The notes under the pieces were generated by a model. It did no database searches and was not told where the DNA came from. It saw nothing but the letters and a program-made list of their open reading frames with translations. Of a DNA stretch of 64,000 bases, positions 43,646 through 52,129 are shown piece by piece; positions within the stretch are counted from its first letter, which is position 1, and every line of letters starts with the position of its first letter. Both the position numbers and the translations under genes were made by a program. The stretch comes from Parasphingorhabdus halotolerans (lineage in GTDB: Bacteria > Pseudomonadota > Alphaproteobacteria > Sphingomonadales > Sphingomonadaceae), in contig NZ_CP051217.1 in NCBI RefSeq assembly GCF_012516475.1, positions 2,356,001-2,420,000 of the forward strand. Reading direction: 5' to 3'.

Positions 43646-44827
43646 ATGGCGCAAGGGGCATTAACCGGACTGCGATTAATTGAAATGGGGCAGCTTATTG
43701 CAGGCCCCTTCTGCGGCCAGCTGATGGGTGATCATGGCGCAGAGGTTATTAAGATCGAACCGCCGAAAATCGGTGATGCAATGCGCAGTTGGGGGCAAGG
43801 TATTCCGCTGTGGTTCTCGGTTGTTGGCCGCAATAAAAAGTCGATCACCTTGAATTTGCGCGAGAAGGAAGGGCAGGACATCGTCCGGCAGCTGGTCGCA
43901 AAAAGTGACTTCCTGCTAGAAAATTTTCGCCCCGGAACCATGGAAAAATGGGGTCTGGGCTATGACAGGTTAAGCACGATCAATGAAGCACTGATCATGA
44001 TCCGGGTTTCGGGCTATGGCCAGACCGGGCCCTATTCAAGCCGCGCAGGCTATGGCTCCATTGGCGAGGCGATGGGTGGCATGCGCTATATTGCTGGCGA
44101 ACCGGATCGCCTGCCGAGCAGAGTCGGGCTCTCCATTGGCGATTCGCTTGCTGCAACCTATGCTTGCTTGGGCGCAATGATGGCGCTCCACCATCGCCAT
44201 CTCACAGGGAAGGGACAAGTGGTGGATTCGGCGATCTATGAGGCGGTGCTGGCGAATATGGAATCGACCGTGCCGGAATATTCCGTCGCCGGTCACATTC
44301 GTGAACGAACCGGTTCCATCCTCCCAAAAATTGCGCCTTCAAATGTCTATACGACAACTGACGGCAGCGTGCTGATTGGCGGCAATCAGGATAGCGTGTG
44401 GAAGCGTATGGCGGACATGATGGGGCAAGCGGAGCTCGCGGAAGATCCGCGCTATGCCACCCATGTGGCGCGCGGCGAAAACCAGACAGAACTGGATGAG
44501 TTGATAAACCTCTGGACGCAGACGCTATCGAGCGACGCGGTGCTGGAACTCTGTGAAAAGCATGGCGTTCCGGCGGGCAAAATGTTCCGTGCGCCGGAGA
44601 TGCTAGCTGATCCGCATTATCAGGCGCGTGAGGCATTGGTGAAATTTGATCACCCGCAGCACGAGAATTTCGTCATGCAAAATGTTGCGCCCAAATTGTC
44701 GGAAACGCCCGGGCATATTGAATCTATCGGACCGGAGTTGGGCGCGCACAATGAGGCCATTTATGGTGAGCTGCTCGGCATGGATAGCACGAAAATGGCC
44801 GATCTTGAAAAACGCGGGGTTATCTAG
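43646..44827 (+). CDS. CaiB/BaiF CoA-transferase
   Basis: The protein has 393 residues from the ATG at 43646; GGGAG lies 7 bases upstream, and a longer frame from 43610 adds an unlikely leader. Family III CoA-transferases move CoA between carboxylic acids. The N-terminal ALTGLRLIEMGQLIAGPFCG, DHGAEVIKIEPP and FLLENFRPGTMEKWGL are diagnostic. The catalytic Asp lies in VGLSIGDSLAATYACLGAM (about residue 168). It converges with the GntR gene, overlapping it by 4 bases. The paired operator suggests it belongs to the same regulon as the hydantoinase genes. Confidence 0.92.
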   Translation: MAQGALTGLRLIEMGQLIAGPFCGQLMGDHGAEVIKIEPPKIGDAMRSWGQGIPLWFSVVGRNKKSITLNLREKEGQDIVRQLVAKSDFLLENFRPGTMEKWGLGYDRLSTINEALIMIRVSGYGQTGPYSSRAGYGSIGEAMGGMRYIAGEPDRLPSRVGLSIGDSLAATYACLGAMMALHHRHLTGKGQVVDSAIYEAVLANMESTVPEYSVAGHIRERTGSILPKIAPSNVYTTTDGSVLIGGNQDSVWKRMADMMGQAELAEDPRYATHVARGENQTELDELINLWTQTLSSDAVLELCEKHGVPAGKMFRAPEMLADPHYQAREALVKFDHPQHENFVMQNVAPKLSETPGHIESIGPELGAHNEAIYGELLGMDSTKMADLEKRGVI

Positions 44828-45471
44828 TCATTACGATTGGCGGCAACGCTGAACGTATGAAAGGCGCGCCGGATATGGCTGGTCATAACCGATTTTGCCC
44901 AACGTTCGTCTTTGGCCGCAAAAGCGGCAATCAGTTCATCATGATCTTGAGCGGACTGGTCCAGTTGCGCCTTTGAATATTGATGCGCAGTCTTGCGAAC
45001 TACCGGTTGCTCAACCAGCGCCGGCAATAGCTTGCTCAAACGTGGAGACCGGGCACAGGTTAGAACCAAATCATGGAATTTGCGGTTAGCTTCGAGAAAT
45101 GCCGAGATGTCTGGTGGTTTTTGGCGCACAGCTTCCTTCAATGCTTCGTTAATCGTCTTGAGTTGTGCCATTGATTCGGCGTCAATTCGAGCCGCAGCTC
45201 GCACGGCCGCATGAGCTTCCAGCATCGCGCGCAGCGTAAACATTTCGTCTATTTCGCCGTCAGACCAGTTGGCGACCGACAACCGTTTGGATTCGCTCCG
45301 AAAGATCAGCATCTCGTTTTCCAGCCGCTGCACTGCGTCGCGCACTGGCGTTCGCGAGACACCTGATATTTCCGCCAGCTTCTCTTCGGTCAATTGCATG
45401 CCAGGATATGCATCGCCTTGCAGGATGAAGGACCGGATTTTCCGGTAAGCGGTTTCTGATGCGCGGCTCAT
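44824..45471 (-). CDS. GntR-family regulator (FadR-type)
   Basis: The start is set at the ATG at 45471 (MSRASETAYRKIRSFI) with AAAGG just before; the longer frame to 45561 reads through its own operator. It has 215 residues. The winged helix-turn-helix is LTEEKLAEISGVSRTPVRDA, VQRLENEMLIFRSESKRLSV. The all-helical FCD effector domain follows, with metal/ligand-type residues in FLEANRKFHDLVLTCARSPR and QDHDELIAAFAAKDERWAKS. It should bind the ATTGTATACAAT palindromes at 43585 and 45545 and be displaced by an acidic pathway intermediate. It probably also represses itself. Confidence 0.9.
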   Translation of the reverse strand: MSRASETAYRKIRSFILQGDAYPGMQLTEEKLAEISGVSRTPVRDAVQRLENEMLIFRSESKRLSVANWSDGEIDEMFTLRAMLEAHAAVRAAARIDAESMAQLKTINEALKEAVRQKPPDISAFLEANRKFHDLVLTCARSPRLSKLLPALVEQPVVRKTAHQYSKAQLDQSAQDHDELIAAFAAKDERWAKSVMTSHIRRAFHTFSVAANRND

Positions 45472-45544
45472 ATCATGCCTTTGGCGGAAATTTTCCTGAC
45501 CGACAAGCCTGCTTCTGATGGCGAAATTCTGCTTGACGGCTATG

Positions 45545-45558
45545 AATTGTATACAATA
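45545..45558. promoter_or_regulatory. GntR-type operator 2
   Basis: AATTGTATACAATA holds the same 12-base palindrome ATTGTATACAAT as the site at 43586-43597. It lies between the regulator gene and the racemase-like/NTF2/receptor operon, 26 bases before the ATG at 45584. Confidence 0.7.
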
Positions 45559-45583
45559 CAAGGGGACAGCAAGGAATTATCCG

Positions 45584-46336
45584 ATGGACGAACAAAAACG
45601 CATCAAGGTCATTGTTCCCATTCCAATGGATGAAGCGGGCGTTGCTGCGCGCGCCGAGCAGCTTCCCGCTGATTTTGTTCGCGCTGGATTTAAGCCGGAA
45701 TTTGTTGCAGTGCCCTGGGGTGCAGCTTTGGGCGATAGCTACCACGACACGATGCTGATGGACTGGACGGTATTTCAGGCCGGGATCACAGCGGAAGAAG
45801 AGGGATATGCCGGGGTCCTCATTGATACAGTGAGCGATAGTGGCATGCGAGCGTTGCGCTCGCGGCTGAACATTCCGGTCGTCGGTCCGGGTGAGGCATC
45901 CTTTGCAGCGGCCATGATGCTGGGCAAAAAATTCACCGTGCTGACGATGTGGCCCGAATGGTTCCCGCTGTATGAGAAGACGCTAACCGAATATGGCTGG
46001 TGGGAGCGGGTCGCTTCGCTGCGATCGATCGAAACTCGCCCAGATGTAACGGAACTGCTGGCGGGCAAAGAAGAAGTGATTTTTGAAAAGCTGATCGATG
46101 AGGCGACTGCGGCGATGGAAGAAGACGGCGCAGATGTAATCGTGCTCGGTTCTACTACCATGCACCAGTCGGCGAAATATCTCGATGATAACCTGCCAAT
46201 TCCCGTACTGAACCCGGGCCAAGTTGCTTATAAATTTCTTGAAACATTGCTCGAACTGGGTCTGACGCACAGCAAGAAAGCATTCCCTGCGCCTGAAGTG
46301 CCCAAAGACGAAGATATCAGAAAAGGATGGTATTAA
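45584..46336 (+). CDS. Asp/Glu/hydantoin racemase-like protein without cysteine
   Basis: The start is the ATG at 45584 (MDEQKRIKVIVPIPMDE), with AAGGAAT upstream; an upstream frame passes through the operator. It has 250 residues. The fold is that of the Asp/Glu/hydantoin racemase superfamily: GYAGVLIDTVSDSGMRALRS, VVGPGEASFAAAMMLGKKFT and ADVIVLGSTTMHQSAKYL. The two positions that hold catalytic cysteines in racemases and maleate isomerase are Thr/Val and Ser/Thr here, and no cysteine occurs anywhere in the protein. So the reaction must differ from the known two-cysteine mechanism, or the protein is a binding or regulatory relative. It is first in an operon with two NTF2-like genes. Confidence 0.8.
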   Translation: MDEQKRIKVIVPIPMDEAGVAARAEQLPADFVRAGFKPEFVAVPWGAALGDSYHDTMLMDWTVFQAGITAEEEGYAGVLIDTVSDSGMRALRSRLNIPVVGPGEASFAAAMMLGKKFTVLTMWPEWFPLYEKTLTEYGWWERVASLRSIETRPDVTELLAGKEEVIFEKLIDEATAAMEEDGADVIVLGSTTMHQSAKYLDDNLPIPVLNPGQVAYKFLETLLELGLTHSKKAFPAPEVPKDEDIRKGWY

Positions 46337-46767
46337 TGGCAGACTGGTCTCCCGGCATGGCAGGGCAGGTGCCGTTGCCCTATCCGTTTTATATCGACAT
46401 CGTAACCAAGCGCTATTTTGATGGCGTCGATAACAAGAACATGGCGCAGATACTCAATTGCTTTGCGCCTGACGCAATTCTTCATGAAGCAACTTCCAAC
46501 ACCATCCACAATGGCCGCGATGCGATTGAGGCGATGTTTGTAAAACTTTTTGCCGATTTTGAACAGATTTGGCACGGCAATTTCGTGCACACGGCGGACC
46601 CCGAGAGCAACGCGGTCTGTTCGCAATTCACGGTATTGATAACACCCAATGGTGGCGAGCAATTGCGCTATGAAAATTGTAACCGCTTTTACTGCAAGGA
46701 TCGGCTGTTCCAGCATGTGTTCGTATACATGAGCGGTGATAACTTGCTTAAAGAGGGAGATGTCTGA
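46336..46767 (+). CDS. NTF2-like (SnoaL-type) protein 1
   Basis: The protein has 143 residues; the ATG at 46336 shares a base with the stop of the gene before. The cone-shaped NTF2 fold is suggested by YFDGVDNKNMAQILNCFAPD, GRDAIEAMFVKLFADFEQIW, FTVLITPNGGEQLRYENCNR and a last strand FQHVFVYMSGDN. These domains act as isomerases, dehydratases, cyclases or ligand pockets. It is about 30 percent alike by eye to the next gene. Confidence 0.78.
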   Translation: MADWSPGMAGQVPLPYPFYIDIVTKRYFDGVDNKNMAQILNCFAPDAILHEATSNTIHNGRDAIEAMFVKLFADFEQIWHGNFVHTADPESNAVCSQFTVLITPNGGEQLRYENCNRFYCKDRLFQHVFVYMSGDNLLKEGDV

Positions 46768-47165
46768 TGCAATATGAACCCGGCTTATCCCGTGCCGCTT
46801 TGCAAGACCTGGCAATCAACAAATATTTCGCTAGCGTTGACCGCAAGGATCTTGAGGCCACGCTTGATTGCTTTCATGACGAAGCCTTGCTTTGCACCCA
46901 GACCAGTTTTACCCGCCACGCCGGTAAAGCAGCGATCCGGCGGATGTTTGTCGATTTCTTTGAGAGCTATAACTCTATCATTCATCGCGATTTCACTTGC
47001 ACTATTGATGACCTAAATGGCCGGATTGCAGCAAATTTCGTAGCGGAACTGAAGGATGCGGAAGGCAATACGACCTTGTTGCACAACACCAATTTCTGGC
47101 GGGTGCGCGATGACAAATTTCAGGAAGTCTATATCTACATGAGCGGGGCGAATGTCCTCGTATAA
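46767..47165 (+). CDS. NTF2-like (SnoaL-type) protein 2
   Basis: The protein has 132 residues. It is paralogous to the previous gene: YFASVDRKDLEATLDCFHDE, KAAIRRMFVDFFESYNSIIH, then EVYIYMSGANVL. Its start overlaps the preceding stop (TGATG). A pair could form a mixed dimer or act on successive intermediates. It precedes the TonB receptor gene by 60 bases. Confidence 0.78.
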   Translation: MQYEPGLSRAALQDLAINKYFASVDRKDLEATLDCFHDEALLCTQTSFTRHAGKAAIRRMFVDFFESYNSIIHRDFTCTIDDLNGRIAANFVAELKDAEGNTTLLHNTNFWRVRDDKFQEVYIYMSGANVLV

Positions 47166-47225
47166 TATAATGATGACAGCCCAAAAAGGCCTGCATCTTT
47201 TTCCATTCAGGGAAGGAAAATTAGA

Positions 47226-49757
47226 ATGAGTCGTATCAAAACAGCCCTATCACTTTCAGTCGGAGTTACCGCGCTGATCGCTTTCAATCCAGCCGCCGCA
47301 CAAACATCAGATGGCGAGCAGGTTGAAGGCGGGCAAGACAGCAATGTCATTATCGTGACCGCGCGGCGGCAGGACGAATTACTCGCCGAAGTCCCCGCAT
47401 CTGTAACCGTGTTTACCGCCGAAGCGCTGGAGCGCACCGGTATCCAGCAAGCCGATGAATTCGTTCAGCTGACAGCGGGCGTAACCATTGTGAGCGGTAC
47501 CGCAGAAGCCGGCGATACCCAGATCAACATTCGCGGAATTAACGGCGCACGCGATGCGGAAAGCTCGGTGGCATTGGTTGTCGATGGTATTCTCAAAACC
47601 AACACCGCCCAGCTCAATCAGGATCAGGGCACATTGCGCCAAATTGAAATATTGAAAGGGCCGCAAGGCGCGCTTTATGGCCGCAATGCTGCGGCTGGCG
47701 CGATTGTTATCCAGACGTTGAAACCCGGAGATGTGCTCGAGGGTGGCGTTAAAGTTAGTGCTGCAGAAGACAATACGTACAAAGCATCAGCCTATGTGTC
47801 TGTGCCGGTCGGCGAAAACGCCGGGCTGGTATTATCCGGTTCTTACAACACAACGGACGGTTTTTACCGCAATCGCTTTTTGAACAACCGTGCGGTTGTC
47901 GATGATCAGGAAATCTGGTCTGTCGATGGCCGTTTCGTAGCCGAATTCGGCGATACCGAACTGGATGTAAAAGCGCGCTACGCCGATTTGTCTGGCGCAT
48001 CAATCAACTTTAACGCTGCATTTCATCTGCCGAATTTTGCAGGGGTTAACCCAGCATTCTTTGAAGATGTGAACGCGCATCCTTTTGATTTCTATTCAAA
48101 CATCCGGCCAACCAACGATCAAAAAACCTTTGAGACATCGGTCAAAGTCACGCACGATTTTGACGGTGCGACTTTGACGGCATGGGCGCTTTACAGCGAT
48201 GTTGATCAGGCGTTGACCGCAGATGGCACGTCTGCTGACTTTGCACGCTATATTCCGTTCCCAGCGGGCACGCCGACGGCTCAGGCAGCAGCCAATAGTT
48301 GTTTTGCATCCACCGCAGCACTCACCGGATTTCCGGTCAATCAGCCGGGTTTCATCGGCACTTCTCCAGTTCCCTTTATATTTGATCCGGCGAATGGTTC
48401 GACCTTCGGTCCTTATAGCCCGACAACCTGCGATGGTACGCAGTATCAGATCCGCGAACAAACCGACATCAGTGGCGAGATACGCTTGTCATCCAATGGC
48501 GATGGTCCGCTCGGCTGGCAAGTGGGGGCTTATTATCTCAATATTGACCGCGACGTGGGTGTGAGCCTCGGTGCGGACCTCGGGCAAGGCGTAACGCGGC
48601 AATTGTTTAACGATACGAATAGCAGCAACCCGACTTCGCAGCTTTTCTCGGACAATTTCAACACCAATGTCTACGCCGCCTTCGGTTCACTGGATTATGA
48701 ACTGGCGGATAATTTCGATGTTGGTTTGGCGCTGCGCTACGATATCGAAGAGCGTGAGGTTTCCAATCAGGTGCCGCTTGCGATTGATCCGATTACCGGA
48801 GCAGCGATTAATCCGGGGCAAGCGTTTGGCCCTATTCCCGATCAGAATGCCACATTCAAGCAGCTGCAACCCAAATTGTCGCTACGCTATGGACTGAGCG
48901 ATGATCTGAATTTCTACGCCAACTGGGGTATAGGCTTTAAGTCGGGTGGCTTCAATAATCAGGGCGCAGCCGCCATTGTTGACCAGAATTTCAACCAGTT
49001 CATCGGCACCAATGTTCTGATCAACGACCAGTTCCGCAAAGAGAAATCGAGCGCGTTTGAGGCGGGTTTCAAAGGGTCGGCTTTTAATGGCTCGGTAACA
49101 TTCGACCTGGCCGGCTATTATACTGATGTCACCGACATGCAGTTTTTTGAATTCTTCGTCGGGGCGTTTGGTCTGCTCCGCGTGGTGTCAAATATCGACG
49201 AGGTTGAGCTTTATGGCGTTGAATTTAACGCCAACGCAGAAATCATCGAAGGCTGGAACATCTTTGGTTCGGTCAACGTGACGGAAAGCGAGATCAAAGC
49301 CAATGCCTCCCGTCCAAACACAGTTGGCAATAAGTCACCCTATACCGCAGACTACACAATTAACCTTGGCACCCAAGTGGTTGCACCGATTGCCAGCAGC
49401 TTTGATCTGGTGATGCGCGCCGATTACCGGATCACTGGGCCAACATGGTTCCATAGTGTCCAGAACAACACCAGCCCGACTTTGTTTAGCGGATTGCTGC
49501 CGATCTCCAATTTGCCCGGGCCGCCGCCTGCATTCGTGGGCGATGCGGATTATTCGATCACCCAACGCAAAGCCTTTGGCGTGATGGACCTGCGCTTTGG
49601 TTTTGAAGGCGACAACTGGAATATCACGGCCTTTGCGGACAATCTGTTGGACCGCAAATATCTCAATGAGGTTATTCCGGCGATTGAATTTGGTGGATCA
49701 TTCCTCTCACCAGGCGGTCGCCGTCGCTTTGGTGTCGAAGCCGGATTTACCTTCTAA
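47226..49757 (+). CDS. TonB-dependent receptor
   Basis: The protein has 843 residues, normal length for outer-membrane receptors of sphingomonads. A signal peptide ends near AFNPAAAQT. A TonB-box-like VIIVTARRQDELLAEVPAS follows at about residues 41-60. The plug domain has TQINIRGINGARDAESSVAL, VVDGILKTNTAQLNQDQGTL and LKGPQGALYGRNAAAGAIVI. The barrel ends with the terminal aromatic GVEAGFTF. It imports a scarce or large substrate across the outer membrane using TonB. Its place in the locus makes it the likely uptake route for the pathway's substrate. GGAAGG precedes the ATG. Confidence 0.95.
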   Translation: MSRIKTALSLSVGVTALIAFNPAAAQTSDGEQVEGGQDSNVIIVTARRQDELLAEVPASVTVFTAEALERTGIQQADEFVQLTAGVTIVSGTAEAGDTQINIRGINGARDAESSVALVVDGILKTNTAQLNQDQGTLRQIEILKGPQGALYGRNAAAGAIVIQTLKPGDVLEGGVKVSAAEDNTYKASAYVSVPVGENAGLVLSGSYNTTDGFYRNRFLNNRAVVDDQEIWSVDGRFVAEFGDTELDVKARYADLSGASINFNAAFHLPNFAGVNPAFFEDVNAHPFDFYSNIRPTNDQKTFETSVKVTHDFDGATLTAWALYSDVDQALTADGTSADFARYIPFPAGTPTAQAAANSCFASTAALTGFPVNQPGFIGTSPVPFIFDPANGSTFGPYSPTTCDGTQYQIREQTDISGEIRLSSNGDGPLGWQVGAYYLNIDRDVGVSLGADLGQGVTRQLFNDTNSSNPTSQLFSDNFNTNVYAAFGSLDYELADNFDVGLALRYDIEEREVSNQVPLAIDPITGAAINPGQAFGPIPDQNATFKQLQPKLSLRYGLSDDLNFYANWGIGFKSGGFNNQGAAAIVDQNFNQFIGTNVLINDQFRKEKSSAFEAGFKGSAFNGSVTFDLAGYYTDVTDMQFFEFFVGAFGLLRVVSNIDEVELYGVEFNANAEIIEGWNIFGSVNVTESEIKANASRPNTVGNKSPYTADYTINLGTQVVAPIASSFDLVMRADYRITGPTWFHSVQNNTSPTLFSGLLPISNLPGPPPAFVGDADYSITQRKAFGVMDLRFGFEGDNWNITAFADNLLDRKYLNEVIPAIEFGGSFLSPGGRRRFGVEAGFTF

Positions 49758-50596
49758 GCGGATTGTTTCGGTAGCATCCCGAAAGGCACTATCTTATTGG
49801 CTGCGTCGTGTCCGATATCGGCGCGGCCAAGATAATCTATGCCGTGGCGTGCGCACCAGCGCTGACAAATTTCTTCCTCGCTCTCGCCAAAGGGGCGATC
49901 GTTTTCCGGCACTGCACTGACCCGGCCAAGTCGCAGACCAGTTAATCCTGCGCTGCTGAGATGGCTGGTGACATTGAACATCGCGCGGTCAAAGGCATAA
50001 AGATACTCGGAGATTTCCTCGATCATCAGCACATGGTCTCGCAGGTTCGGCAATAGCGGTGTGCCGACCATCATCGAGAGCGTCATCAGGTTGAACGCTG
50101 CATATTTCTGGTCCGGCACGACATGCTCCTCCAAGGCAGAAGGATTTTGGTGCACCAGCCAATCCAATGCCCGGCGAATAGCATCAACCCCGCCTTCACG
50201 CTGAATATCAACCGGCATAGAACCATGCACTTGCTTGCCAATCCCGGCTCGGTAAAGAGCGCCCAGCAGATTGCCGCCATCGCTATAACCCATGTAAGTT
50301 TTGCGGCTCGCGGCGTCGGTTAACTGCTGCAGAGCATCCTCGGCAATCCGCGCCGCGCCATAGCCGCCACGCGCAAACCAGATTGCATCCAGTGACGTAT
50401 CATTAGCCATGCGGACAAAAGCATCGCATCTTTCCTGATCATTACCAGCAAAATGGCCAGCGCTGGAATAGCATTGGTCGGCAAACACCAGTTCCGCATC
50501 GGGATGGCTTGCTGCCGCAACGGCGCTGACCCGCGCCGCATCCTCCCGGGAAAACGGCGTGGAAGGCGCGCAAATGCCGATCCGTACTTGTGGCAT
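49754..50596 (-). CDS. S66-family LD-carboxypeptidase-like protein
   Basis: The protein has 280 residues. Family S66 cleaves the L,D bond of murein tetrapeptide (LdcA) or acts as microcin C immunity peptidase (MccF). The nucleophile is Ser105 in YMGYSDGGNLLGAL; the Glu lies in LMIEEISEYLYAFDRAM and the His in ADIGHDAANKIVPFG near the C-terminus. It is convergent with the TonB receptor (4-base overlap) and divergent from a Mur-ligase-like gene. In murein recycling LdcA and the ligase Mpl act one after the other, so this pair may share a substrate type. Confidence 0.85.
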   Translation of the reverse strand: MPQVRIGICAPSTPFSREDAARVSAVAAASHPDAELVFADQCYSSAGHFAGNDQERCDAFVRMANDTSLDAIWFARGGYGAARIAEDALQQLTDAASRKTYMGYSDGGNLLGALYRAGIGKQVHGSMPVDIQREGGVDAIRRALDWLVHQNPSALEEHVVPDQKYAAFNLMTLSMMVGTPLLPNLRDHVLMIEEISEYLYAFDRAMFNVTSHLSSAGLTGLRLGRVSAVPENDRPFGESEEEICQRWCARHGIDYLGRADIGHDAANKIVPFGMLPKQSA

Positions 50597-50653
50597 GGTA
50601 AAATACTCTCTTCAGCAATTGCAAAATCTAACCGGAGCCAATAGCGGGGAGCA

Positions 50654-52060
50654 ATGATGAAACACAAATCCTATTATTTTTGCGGCATCGGCGGATCAGG
50701 CATGTTGCCACTGGCAATGATCGTCCGCGAGGGTGGTGCCAATGTCGCCGGCTCTGATCGCGCGCTCGATCAAGGTCGGTTGGCAGCCAAGTTCGAGTGG
50801 CTCAAAGCCGAGGGCATTGGCCTGTTCGCGCAGGACGGCAGCGGGCTGACCTCCAGTGAGCAGATACTGATTGCCTCGGCCGCGATTGAAGACAGTGTAC
50901 CCGATATTGCCAAAGCCAATAAGCTCGGGTGCAAACGGATGACCCGGGCCGAATTGCTGGCCGAGCAGCTAAATGCTTCATCGAATAGTATCGCGGTCGG
51001 CGGGACCAGTGGAAAATCTACCGTGACAGGAATGATCGGCTGGATATTGACCGAAGCCGGCCTTGATCCAACGATCATGAACGGCGCGGTGATGAAGAAT
51101 TTCGTTGGTGATGATGCGCCATTTGCCAGCTCGCGGGTGGGTTCAGGAGCGGTATTTGTAAGCGAAGTCGACGAAAGCGATGGTTCTATTGCTTTGTTCG
51201 ATCCGGAAATCGCCGTCCTTAACAATGTAAGCCTCGATCACAAAAGCCTGGAGGAGCTGCACCAGCTGTTTGGCGATTTTTCTTCAAAAGCAAAGGCAGT
51301 CATCTGGAATCTTGATGATGCCGAGAGTGTTTCTGTGCTGGAAGGGCTTTCGCTCTCCAGCCCGATCAGTTTTGGATTTGGTGAAGCCGCTGCGTTCCGG
51401 GCGAGCGAAGTTGTCGAGGCGCCGGTGAGCAGCAGCTTCACCCTGACCGCAGACGGCCAGAAATATGTGGTAAATCTCCAAGTACCGGGCCGCCACAATA
51501 TCGCCAACGCACTGGCCGCAATAGCGGCGGCTTATGCCGCAGGCGTGCCGGTTAAAACCAGCGTATCAGCGATTGGAAAATTCACGGGATTAGCCCGGCG
51601 ATATGATGTGGTGGGCACTGCCAATGACATCACGGTGATCGACGATTTCGGTCATAATCCCGATAAAATCAGCGCGACTTTAAAGACCATGAAGGCATTT
51701 GAGGGCCGGATTATTGCCTTCTTCCAACCCCATGGATTTGGTCCAATCCGCAAAATGGGTGCGGAACTGGCGGAGAGTTTTGCTGAATTGCTCGATGAAC
51801 GTGACTATGTCATCCTCTGCAATCCGGTCTATTATGGCGGCACGGTCGATAAGTCGATTGGGAGCAAGAGCATCATCGACGCTATCAGTGGCAAACAGAG
51901 CGCATCAAGCCCGGAGGCCGAGCATATTCCGGCGCGAGCGGATTGCGCAACGCGTATTTTGGAACTCGCCCAGCCCGGCGACCGGATCGTAATCATGGGC
52001 GCACGCGATGATACATTGCAGGGCTTTGCCAGGGACATTCTGGCGGCCTTGGCTAAATAA
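50654..52060 (+). CDS. Mur ligase family protein (MurC/Mpl-like)
   Basis: The protein has 468 residues; an ATG at 50657 is equally usable and slightly better spaced from GGGGAG. The N-terminal substrate domain starts YYFCGIGGSGMLPLAMIVRE. The ATP site is VGGTSGKSTVTGMIGW near residues 114-129. Then SEVDESDGSIALFDPEIAVL, NNVSLDHKSLEELHQLF and RHNIANALAAIAAAYA are Mur ligase motifs. Members join an amino acid or peptide to UDP-MurNAc; Mpl reattaches the tripeptide released by LdcA. Its placement among catabolic genes leaves open a different acid/amine ligase role. Confidence 0.82.
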   Translation: MMKHKSYYFCGIGGSGMLPLAMIVREGGANVAGSDRALDQGRLAAKFEWLKAEGIGLFAQDGSGLTSSEQILIASAAIEDSVPDIAKANKLGCKRMTRAELLAEQLNASSNSIAVGGTSGKSTVTGMIGWILTEAGLDPTIMNGAVMKNFVGDDAPFASSRVGSGAVFVSEVDESDGSIALFDPEIAVLNNVSLDHKSLEELHQLFGDFSSKAKAVIWNLDDAESVSVLEGLSLSSPISFGFGEAAAFRASEVVEAPVSSSFTLTADGQKYVVNLQVPGRHNIANALAAIAAAYAAGVPVKTSVSAIGKFTGLARRYDVVGTANDITVIDDFGHNPDKISATLKTMKAFEGRIIAFFQPHGFGPIRKMGAELAESFAELLDERDYVILCNPVYYGGTVDKSIGSKSIIDAISGKQSASSPEAEHIPARADCATRILELAQPGDRIVIMGARDDTLQGFARDILAALAK

Positions 52061-52129
52061 ACAGTTCCGGCATCATCAGGATAGGCTAACCCGTTTGATA
52101 GACAATCCCAAGCTTTCAGGAGACTCATC

